Shown here piece after piece: positions 1-5,486 of a stretch of DNA of 39,228 bases. This DNA is from Clostridia bacterium. Its GTDB lineage: Bacteria > Bacillota > Clostridia > Oscillospirales > Acutalibacteraceae. The stretch lies in NCBI GenBank assembly GCA_017415515.1, contig JAFQGI010000018.1, positions 1 to 39,228 on the forward strand. Reading direction: 5' to 3'. Numbering within the stretch: the first letter of the stretch is position 1; each line of letters starts with the position of its first letter. A program made the position numbers and the translations under genes. The notes beneath the pieces are model-generated. The model was given only the letters and a program-made list of their open reading frames with translations, did no database searches and was not told the DNA's origin.

Positions 1-435
1 CTATAGAACAATCGCGCCAGCGATTGTTACGGGTCAGTAGCTCCCTTTGCGGGCGGTCGAGGACGCCCGCCCCTACAAACGGCAGACCCTTTGGGGTCTG
101 CCTTTTACTTTGTCTGCTACTGCCCGATCTAGTTTCCGGTTTTTGCGTCAGCAAAATGGCGGCTGTTTAAGCCGCCAAGGAAACTATAGAACAATCGCGC
201 CAGCGATTGTTACGGGTCAGTAGCTCCCTTTGCGGGCGGTCGAGGACGCCCGCCCCTACAAAAGGCAGACCCTTTGGGGTCTGCCTTTTACTTTGTCTGC
301 TCTGCCCGATCTAGTTTCCGGTTTTTGCGTCAGCAAAATGGCGGCTGTTTAAGCCGCCAAAGAAACTATAACGAGACGCGAAGCGTCTCGGCGGGTCAGT
401 AGCTTGCCGACCCCCTTTGGGGTCTGCCTTTTGCT
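1..435. repeat. Tandem multi-hairpin intergenic repeat, about 2.4 copies
   Basis: This gene-free stretch is filled by a repeat. Copy 1 is 1-183, copy 2 is 184-365 (one base shorter) and a shorter diverged third copy starts at 366. Each full unit is a chain of five hairpins: a 9-bp stem AACAATCGC/GCGATTGTT, a stem GCGGGCG/CGCCCGC, a stem GGCAGACCC/GGGTCTGCC followed by TTTTACTTT, a stem TTTTGC/GCAAAA, and a stem GGCGGCT/AGCCGCC. The GGCAGACCC hairpins with their T-rich tails (about 80-113, 262-295 and 406-440) look like plus-strand intrinsic terminators for a gene left of the window. The third copy replaces the first hairpin with an unrelated but fully paired stem CGAGACGC/GCGTCTCG. No coding potential was recognised. 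Confidence 0.9.
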
Positions 436-438
436 TTT

Positions 439-1122
439 TTATTTGTTCCCTTCAAAGAAGTTGCGCCACGGAAAGGCGTCTTTGAAAGTGAACAAGCGAT
501 GATACAGCCTGCCGAACAGATGGATCAGCGTGCCGTTGAGGAAGGCGCACACCACCGTGCCCACGCCGATGCCGCGAAGCGTGCCGAACAACAGCAGGCT
601 CATCGCCACCGCCACCAGCAGGCTGCACACATCGTACACCGTCTTCACCACGCCCAATTTCTGCTTTCCTTTTGCCATAATCTCCTGCACGAACACCTCG
701 TACAGCCCGGGAGGAAAATAGGGGGTAAACAACAGCGCCACCCCCGCCGCACACAGGAAAATGCTCAGCACGTACGCGCCGATGCGCACCCCCGGCAACG
801 GCGGCAACCAAGCGGTGAGCAGCATACACACATCCAGCACCGCGCCATATACCAAGGTGGTGCTGAACGAGAGGAAAAAGCGCAATTTGACCCGACGGGT
901 CATAAGGATCAAGACCACGATCACCAGCGCCTGAACGGTATACTCCGCCATACCGAAAGAGAACCACGGAAACGTATCCACCAGCGCCAAATGCAGCACA
1001 TAGGCCGGTGCCACCACCATGGATACGCCGAAATCGGCAAATGCCGAAAGACTGTTGCCCAACGACAGCAGCAAAACGCCGATGAGATAGGCAAATTCAG
1101 AATAGAATATCGGTTTTTTCAC
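439..1122 (-). CDS. YczE/YyaS/YitT-type integral membrane protein
   Basis: Protein of 227 aa made mostly of hydrophobic helices, with about five or six membrane segments (starting near residues 9, 45, 75, 105 and 160). The overall look, including the early small-residue run FADFGVSMVVAP and a C-terminal GVGTVVCAFLNG segment, fits the YczE/YyaS/YitT family (COG2364, DUF6198-like), whose substrates are unknown. The start is set at GTG 1122 because GGGGAGGTG lies 7 nt before it; the ATG at 1140 would put the ribosome site inside the gene. A good promoter lies at 1195-1223, and a terminator-like hairpin sits between that promoter and the start. It is divergent from the GH125 gene. Family call is fairly confident; function is unknown. 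Confidence 0.75.
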   Translation of the reverse strand: MKKPIFYSEFAYLIGVLLLSLGNSLSAFADFGVSMVVAPAYVLHLALVDTFPWFSFGMAEYTVQALVIVVLILMTRRVKLRFFLSFSTTLVYGAVLDVCMLLTAWLPPLPGVRIGAYVLSIFLCAAGVALLFTPYFPPGLYEVFVQEIMAKGKQKLGVVKTVYDVCSLLVAVAMSLLLFGTLRGIGVGTVVCAFLNGTLIHLFGRLYHRLFTFKDAFPWRNFFEGNK

Positions 1123-1142
1123 AGGTTGACACCTCCCCATTC

Positions 1143-1188
1143 AAAAAAAGCAGCCTGCCGTGTTTGATACAGAAACACGGAAAGCTGC
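1143..1188 (-). terminator. Terminator-like hairpin in the leader of the YczE-type gene
   Basis: On the minus strand, stems GCAGC/GCTGC and CCGTGTTT/AAACACGG (separated by a TTT/CAG internal loop) form one hairpin at 1150-1188. Seven T residues (1143-1149) follow at once, then the ribosome site. It lies downstream of the promoter and upstream of the start codon, where it could act as a leader attenuator or as a 5-prime stabilising stem. Confidence 0.7.
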
Positions 1189-1194
1189 AGGGAT

Positions 1195-1223
1195 ATTATA
1201 CCATCACTCCAAACAAAAAGCAA
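1195..1223 (-). promoter_or_regulatory. Sigma-A promoter of the YczE-type gene
   Basis: On the minus strand, -35 TTGCTT (1223-1218), 17-bp spacer, -10 TATAAT (1200-1195). Transcription would start near 1188, essentially at the base of the leader hairpin. Confidence 0.7.
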
Positions 1224-1260
1224 GGGGAAATTACAGCGCCTTCTTTTGCTTCTTGTGGAC

Positions 1261-1289
1261 TTGACGAAGGCTGCGGAAACATTTATAAT
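1261..1289 (+). promoter_or_regulatory. Sigma-A promoter of the GH125 gene
   Basis: -35 TTGACG (1261-1266), 17-bp spacer, -10 TATAAT (1284-1289). It lies about 40 bp before the GH125 start and supports the downstream start codon. Confidence 0.75.
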
Positions 1290-1328
1290 AACTTCACATT
1301 TTTCATCCATCTAAGGAAGGTGTTGTTT

Positions 1329-2600
1329 ATGACCATACCTCACGCTTTGGAACAACGCGTGGAAGCCTATTGCTCCCGCCTGCCCCATGAAAAATGGCGT
1401 CGCTTATACCGCCGCTGTGCCCTAAGCACCTGGGAAACCGCCCTGCGTCCCCAAGAGGACGGCACCGTTTTTGTGCTGACGGGGGACATCCCCGCCATGT
1501 GGTTGCGGGACTCTGCGGCCCAGGTGACCCACTACCTCCCCCTCTCCGCCGACCCTGAGGTGGGAGCGGTCATCGAAGGGGTCATCCGCCGTCAGCTGAT
1601 GTATATCACCATCGACCCCTATACCAACGCCTTCAACCCCTCCCCCAGCGGCGGGGGCTGGGTGGACGACCTGCCCGACCACGGCCCCTGGGCCCACGAG
1701 CGCAAATACGAGGTGGACTCCCTCTGCTATCCCATCCGCCTGCTGTATCTTTATTGGAAGCACAGCGGCAACGACACCCTCATCCGTGAAAAATTAGAGG
1801 AAATCGCCGCCGTCATCCTGAACGTGTGGCGCACCGAACAACACCACCCGGAGCAATCCCCCTATTGGTTTGTGCGCCCCTCCGACTATCCCCCCGTGCT
1901 CCCCTGCGAGGGCAAGGGCAATCCGGTGGCCTACACCGGCATGACCTGGTCCGGCTTCCGCCCCAGCGATGACCCCTGCACCTACGGCTACCTCACCGCC
2001 TCCAATATGTTTGCGGTGGTGGTGCTGGGCTATATGGCCCAGATGCTCCGTGAGGTCTGCGGCAACGAAAGCTTGGCCGCCCAATGCGACGCCTTGCGAG
2101 CCGAATTGAACGAGGGCATCCGCCGCCACTGCATCGTGGAGCACCCCGTCTACGGCCCCATTTATGCTTGCGAAACCGACGGCATGGGGCATTACAGCAT
2201 GCTGGACGACGCCAACGTACCCAGCCTGCTGTCCATTCCCTATATCGGCTATGCCGACGCCACCGATCCGGTGTATCAAAACACCCGCCGTTTCTTGCTC
2301 AGCAGCGAAAACCCCTACTATTTTGAGGGAGCGTATGCCCGCGGCATCGGCTCGCCCCACACGCCGTCCCGCTACGTATGGCACTTGGCGCTGACCATGC
2401 AGGGGCTCACCGCCGCCACCGCCGAGGAAAAGCGGGAGATGCTGGCGATGATCGCCGCCACCGACGGCGGCACCGACCTGCTCCACGAAGGGTTCCACGT
2501 GGACGACCCCGCCGTGTACACTCGCGAGTGGTTCACCTGGCCTTGCTCCCTCTTTGCGGAATTTGTGGAGCGCTGCGTGGACGAAGGAATCGTGGAATAA
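1329..2600 (+). CDS. Glycoside hydrolase family 125 exo-alpha-1,6-mannosidase
   Basis: Protein of 423 aa, the usual size for GH125 (formerly DUF1237), metal-independent inverting enzymes that remove alpha-1,6-linked mannose from the non-reducing end. Family landmarks are GDIPAMWLRDSAAQV (near residue 52), SGFRPSDD (D214/D215), MLDDANVPSLLS (near 292), GSPHTPSRYVWHLAL, and HEGF-DDP-YTREWFTWPCSLFAEF near the end. By comparison with studied GH125 enzymes, the catalytic acid is probably an Asp of FRPSDD and the base Glu400 of REWFTW; this mapping is inference. No signal peptide is seen, so it probably acts in the cytoplasm on imported mannosides or N-glycan fragments. The start at 1329 has AAGGAAGGTG in front and follows a good promoter. 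No sugar transporter lies beside it. Confidence 0.92.
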   Translation: MTIPHALEQRVEAYCSRLPHEKWRRLYRRCALSTWETALRPQEDGTVFVLTGDIPAMWLRDSAAQVTHYLPLSADPEVGAVIEGVIRRQLMYITIDPYTNAFNPSPSGGGWVDDLPDHGPWAHERKYEVDSLCYPIRLLYLYWKHSGNDTLIREKLEEIAAVILNVWRTEQHHPEQSPYWFVRPSDYPPVLPCEGKGNPVAYTGMTWSGFRPSDDPCTYGYLTASNMFAVVVLGYMAQMLREVCGNESLAAQCDALRAELNEGIRRHCIVEHPVYGPIYACETDGMGHYSMLDDANVPSLLSIPYIGYADATDPVYQNTRRFLLSSENPYYFEGAYARGIGSPHTPSRYVWHLALTMQGLTAATAEEKREMLAMIAATDGGTDLLHEGFHVDDPAVYTREWFTWPCSLFAEFVERCVDEGIVE

Positions 2601-2607
2601 ACGTAAG

Positions 2608-2645
2608 TTTGGCCCCGCCTTTTCAATAAGGCGGGGCCAAATTTT
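2608..2645 (+). terminator. Intrinsic terminator after the GH125 gene
   Basis: Twelve-bp perfect stem TTTGGCCCCGCC (2608-2619) and GGCGGGGCCAAA (2630-2641), followed by TTTTG. Confidence 0.9.
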
Positions 2646-2649
2646 GTGC

Positions 2650-2678
2650 TTGACTGTTTTGGCGAAAATGTGTATAAT
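2650..2678 (+). promoter_or_regulatory. Sigma-A promoter of the first acidic lipoprotein gene
   Basis: -35 TTGACT (2650-2655), 17-bp spacer, -10 TATAAT (2673-2678). Confidence 0.8.
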
Positions 2679-2724
2679 TACTTTATCGCATTAAAGCGAG
2701 AGTGTGAAAAGGAGGGTTTTATCT

Positions 2725-3420
2725 ATGAAAAACGTAAAAAAACTGTTGGCTCTGTTGATGGCACTGGTGATGCTGTTCGCCTTCTGCGCCTGCGACAACG
2801 ACAAGGATGACGACAAGAAGGAAAGCAAAGGCGAAAAGCTGACCGCAGAAGAGTTGGAAGGCGATTGGGAGATGCAGCTCGATTATAATGCTCTCTTCAA
2901 CAGCGGCGTTATGGGTGAAGTGCCCGAAATCTTCGAGATGATCGATATGGACACGGACCTGACCGTGGAGCTGGACGTCAATTTTGATGACGGAGAAATG
3001 GAGATCGATCCCGCAGGCATGGCCGACTTTATGGAAAACTATCTGGAGGCAGTCATGGAGTGGATGGCTGAAGGCGACAACGTCTACGAGCTGATAGCCA
3101 TGAGCAGTGACGGCCAATTCACCGCCGACGAATACAAAGACGCCTGCGAAGAGGAAGGTGTGTCCAAAAGCCAGCTCCTCAATATGATGGAAGAACAAAT
3201 GCCTGATGCCGAGGATATTGCCGGTGAAATGGACGCAAAAATCCGTTGCTATGAGCTGGACGGCAACAAGCTGTACACTTGGGAGGAGGACGACGAGAAG
3301 GACGACGAGAACTACTTCCAGTTCACCTATTCCGACGAGGTCATCACCGTAACCAAGGTGGTGGACGACGGCGAATCTACCAAGTTGGACGACGGCGCCT
3401 TTACCTTCGAAAAGAAATAA
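2725..3420 (+). CDS. Acidic secreted lipoprotein, paralogue of the 3772 gene
   Basis: Protein of 231 aa. Residues 1-22 form a lipoprotein signal (MKNVKK, hydrophobic run, FCAC), followed by an acidic linker and a globular part. The globular part has LEGDWEMQLDY near residue 45, an acidic helical middle, and a C-terminal beta-rich stretch (YELDGNKLYTW, FTYSDEVITVTKV). The L-x-G-x-W start and the strand-rich end suggest a lipocalin-like or DUF5640-like fold; this is a weak inference. The 25 bases around the ribosome site and start are nearly the same as those before the 3772 gene, and the two proteins align along their length, so this is a local duplication. Start ATG 2725 follows GGAGG; the upstream GTG 2704 would place the ribosome site inside the gene. 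Function unknown. Confidence 0.85.
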   Translation: MKNVKKLLALLMALVMLFAFCACDNDKDDDKKESKGEKLTAEELEGDWEMQLDYNALFNSGVMGEVPEIFEMIDMDTDLTVELDVNFDDGEMEIDPAGMADFMENYLEAVMEWMAEGDNVYELIAMSSDGQFTADEYKDACEEEGVSKSQLLNMMEEQMPDAEDIAGEMDAKIRCYELDGNKLYTWEEDDEKDDENYFQFTYSDEVITVTKVVDDGESTKLDDGAFTFEKK

Positions 3421-3430
3421 ACGAAAAAAT

Positions 3431-3468
3431 AACACCGGTCTTGCAAAAGACCGATGTTATTCTTTTTC
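3431..3468. terminator. Bidirectional terminator between convergent genes
   Basis: Stem AACACCGGTCTT / AAGACCGATGTT (one mismatch) followed by ATTCTTTTT on the plus strand and by an A/T-rich tract on the minus strand. It separates the 2725 lipoprotein gene from the convergent HTH gene and reaches into the last codons of the latter. Confidence 0.7.
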
Positions 3469-3663
3469 AAACTGAAGAATGTCGCTCACTTCACAATCCA
3501 AGGCATAGCACAGCGCATCCAAGGTTTTGGTGCTGATAGCCTCTCCTTTTTTCATCCGATAGAGGGTGTTGGCAGAAAATCCCTGCTTAAAGATTAACTG
3601 ATATTCCGTAATTCCTTTGCGAAACAGGGTCTCGTAAAACGGTTTATACGTAATCATTTTCAT
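3457..3663 (-). CDS. Small Cro/C1-type HTH transcriptional regulator
   Basis: Protein of about 68 aa (MKMITYKPFYETLF...). It is a minimal XRE/Cro-C1-type helix-turn-helix domain: the pattern ITEYQL-(helix)-FSANTLYRMKKGEAISTKTLDALCYALDCEVSDILQF matches small one-domain repressors of Firmicutes. It lies between two paralogous lipoprotein genes and is divergent from the 3772 gene, whose promoter carries a palindrome. Start choice is uncertain: ATG 3663 overlaps the stop of a tiny ORF (TGATG), while ATG 3675 is an in-frame alternative with a poorly spaced ribosome site. Autoregulation and control of the 3772 lipoprotein are inferred from position. Confidence 0.8.
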   Translation of the reverse strand: MKMITYKPFYETLFRKGITEYQLIFKQGFSANTLYRMKKGEAISTKTLDALCYALDCEVSDILQFEKE

Positions 3664-3683
3664 CACCAAAACCATTTTATCAT
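3663..3683 (-). other. Possible 6-codon leader ORF (MIKWFW) coupled to the HTH gene
   Basis: On the minus strand, AGAGGT is followed after 5 nt by ATG (3683), then codons for M-I-K-W-F-W and a TGA at 3665-3663 that overlaps the ATG of the HTH gene. It is the best-placed start for the only Shine-Dalgarno sequence there. It may be a coupling ORF or chance. Confidence 0.35.
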
Positions 3684-3720
3684 ACTCAACCTCTTGACTA
3701 TACCCAAAATATTGAGTATA
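3682..3720. promoter_or_regulatory. Operator candidate for the HTH regulator (three half-sites)
   Basis: A near-perfect 22-bp palindrome spans 3699-3720: half-site TATACCCAA (3699-3707), centre AATA, half-site TTGAGTATA (3712-3720), one mismatch. A further inverted half-site ATACTCAA lies at 3682-3689. The palindrome covers the spacer and most of the -10 of the plus-strand promoter, so binding would be expected to block it. Confidence 0.6.
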
Positions 3721-3722
3721 AT
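3694..3722 (+). promoter_or_regulatory. Sigma-A promoter of the DSDK-repeat lipoprotein gene
   Basis: -35 TTGACT (3694-3699), 17-bp spacer, perfect -10 TATAAT (3717-3722). Confidence 0.85.
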
Positions 3723-3771
3723 GTCCACATCCTGCCGCTGAGCAGGGACAAATAAAAGGAGGGTTTTATCT

Positions 3772-4578
3772 ATGAAAAACGCAAAGAAACTGTTGGCCTT
3801 GTTGCTGGCTCTGGTGATGCTGTTCGCCTTCTGCGCCTGCGGCAACGACAACGACAAGGACGATGACAAGGACGACAAAAAGGAAAGCTCCAGCCAGTCC
3901 GACAAGGACTCCGACAAAGATTCCGACAAGGACTCCGACAAAGATTCCGACAAGGACTCTGACAAAGACGACGACAAGGATTCTGACAAAGACGACGACA
4001 AGGACGATACGCTGACCGAGGCCAAGCTGGAAGGCGATTGGGAGGCCACTTTGGATCTGGCCGCTTTGGCTTATATGATGGGCGAGGACGTTTCCATGTA
4101 CGAAGAGATGGGCATCAAGCTCGACACGTGCACGCTGGACTTGGTTTTTGAGGATGGCGAAGCCACCATCAAAATGAGCGGCATGGTGGATTGGTACGTC
4201 GACATGATGGAAGACGTCATCGACTGGTGCTATGAAGGCGACAATATGCTGGAGTTTGTGGCCGCTATGATGAGCGACGAAGAGACCGAGTATACCGCCA
4301 AGGACATCGAGGAGATGCTGGACGAGGAAGGCATGACGATCGACGATGTGCTGGATCAGTATTTCGGCGAGATGGATCTGGATGAGATGGCCGATGAGCT
4401 GGCCGGCGAACTGGACGACGAAACCATGGATTACGAGCTGGACGGCGACGAGCTGATCCTTGACGATGACGTTTGGACCTTCACCTATTCCAACGGCAAG
4501 ATCTACATCACCTCCATCGAAGAGGACGGCGAGACGATCGAGCTGAGCAAGGGCGACTTGGTTCTGGAAAAGAAATAA
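3772..4578 (+). CDS. Acidic lipoprotein with a DSDK tandem-repeat linker
   Basis: Protein of 268 aa with a lipoprotein signal (MKNAKK...LFAFCACG), a very acidic low-complexity linker (residues 23-78, mostly D-K-D-S units) and a globular domain that aligns with the 2725 paralogue. Shared marks are LEGDWEATLDL, YEGDNMLEFVAAMMS, DYELDGDELIL and FTYSNGKIYITSI with EDGE. The linker probably acts as a spacer through the cell wall; this is inference. Start ATG 3772 follows AAAGGAGGG, in the same leader sequence as the paralogue. Expression is from the operator-overlapped promoter at 3694-3722. The paralogue at 2725 lacks the repeat, which suggests linker expansion after duplication. Function unknown. 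Confidence 0.85.
   Translation: MKNAKKLLALLLALVMLFAFCACGNDNDKDDDKDDKKESSSQSDKDSDKDSDKDSDKDSDKDSDKDDDKDSDKDDDKDDTLTEAKLEGDWEATLDLAALAYMMGEDVSMYEEMGIKLDTCTLDLVFEDGEATIKMSGMVDWYVDMMEDVIDWCYEGDNMLEFVAAMMSDEETEYTAKDIEEMLDEEGMTIDDVLDQYFGEMDLDEMADELAGELDDETMDYELDGDELILDDDVWTFTYSNGKIYITSIEEDGETIELSKGDLVLEKK
3901..4008 (+). repeat. 12/24-bp tandem repeat coding for the DSDK linker
   Basis: In-frame units alternate GACAAGGACTCC and GACAAAGATTCC, giving a 24-bp period that decays to GAC-rich units toward the 3-prime end. Slippage here would change linker length in steps of four residues. Confidence 0.9.
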
Positions 4579-4589
4579 GAGCTGTCTTA

Positions 4590-4625
4590 AAAAACAGCAC
4601 CTGCGTGGCAGGTGCTGTTTTTTTG
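4590..4625 (+). terminator. Intrinsic terminator after the DSDK lipoprotein gene
   Basis: Stem ACAGCACCTGC / GCAGGTGCTGT with a GTG loop, followed by a run of T residues. Confidence 0.92.
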
Positions 4626-4688
4626 TTTGCCCTACCAAATCTCGGCAAAATCTGTGTGTTTTTTCCTCTTTTTTGTTGCTTTTTCTAT

Positions 4689-4721
4689 TATAATGTGTTA
4701 TAGTTAACTATCATTAACTAT
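4689..4721 (+). promoter_or_regulatory. Promoter -10 with palindromic operator candidate before the 4785 gene cluster
   Basis: A perfect -10 TATAAT (4689-4694) has only a poor -35 (CTCTTT, 4666-4671). Just downstream lies a perfect 12-bp palindrome ATAGTTAACTAT (4700-4711) and a repeated half-site TTAACTAT (4714-4721). This is the only promoter-like sequence in front of the seven-gene cluster, and it looks regulated. Confidence 0.5.
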
Positions 4722-4784
4722 ATATAGGGTTAGTGCGTCCTTTTTTACGAACCGAAACACAATGCATTTCGAGGAGGAGTTCCA

Positions 4785-5453
4785 ATGGCTTTCTTAGATG
4801 AAATCGGCAAAAAGATTTCCCAGACCAGTCAAGGCATGGTGCAAAAAACCAAAGACACCGCCGAATCCATGCGTCTGAGCAGCGCCGTCTCTGACGAGGA
4901 GAAGCGCATTGACGGATTGCTTTTTGAGATCGGCAAGCTCTATTTTGAGCTGCACGCCAACGATTACGATCCCCAACTGGAAGAGCTGGTGCTGAGCGTG
5001 AAAGAAGCCAACACCAAAATCGAGAATTACAACGAGCAGATCAAACGCCTCAAAGGCATCGTCCGTTGCCCCAACTGCAACGGCGAGGTGACCTACGGCT
5101 CCCCCTTCTGCTCTCACTGCGGCACCAAGATGGAGCTGCCCGCCGAAGCGGAAGAGGACAAAAAGGTGCGTCGCTGCAAGAATTGCGGCCTGCCCCTCCC
5201 CGATGGCGCCGGCTTCTGCACCAACTGCGGCACCGCCGCCCCCTTGGACCCCGAAGAGGCTGCCCTCCGCCGTTGCAAGAGCTGCGGCAGCGTGCTGTCC
5301 GACGGCGTAGCCTTCTGCACCAACTGCGGCACCAAAGCAGAGGATACGCCCGCCCCCGCGGTTGCCCCCGCCGTGAAGCATTGTCCCAACTGCGGTGGTA
5401 CCGTTCCCGCCGATATGGCGTTTTGTTCCAACTGCGGCACCCGCGTTTCTTAA
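4785..5453 (+). CDS. Coiled-coil protein with four C-terminal zinc ribbons
   Basis: Protein of 222 aa with no signal peptide or TM helix, so probably cytoplasmic. Residues 1-90 are helical and likely coiled coil. Four zinc ribbons of type C-x2-C...FC-x2-CG follow, starting at C95, C131, C164 and C200, joined by acidic or Pro/Ala linkers. Such double-CxxC ribbons bind Zn and usually mediate protein contacts. It opens a run of seven same-strand genes, four of which have cytoplasmic zinc ribbons of the same type, so it may be a soluble scaffold meeting the ribbons of its membrane neighbours; that role is inference. Start ATG 4785 follows GAGGAGGAG. No specific family name is recognised. Confidence 0.85.
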   Translation: MAFLDEIGKKISQTSQGMVQKTKDTAESMRLSSAVSDEEKRIDGLLFEIGKLYFELHANDYDPQLEELVLSVKEANTKIENYNEQIKRLKGIVRCPNCNGEVTYGSPFCSHCGTKMELPAEAEEDKKVRRCKNCGLPLPDGAGFCTNCGTAAPLDPEEAALRRCKSCGSVLSDGVAFCTNCGTKAEDTPAPAVAPAVKHCPNCGGTVPADMAFCSNCGTRVS

Positions 5454-5486
5454 TGATCGACCACATCAGAAAGAGGGATGACAAGT

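Noticed and set aside
1794-2498. Antisense open frame of 234 codons over the GH125 gene
   Set aside because: The GH125 protein is complete and motif-rich; the antisense frame has no recognisable domain.
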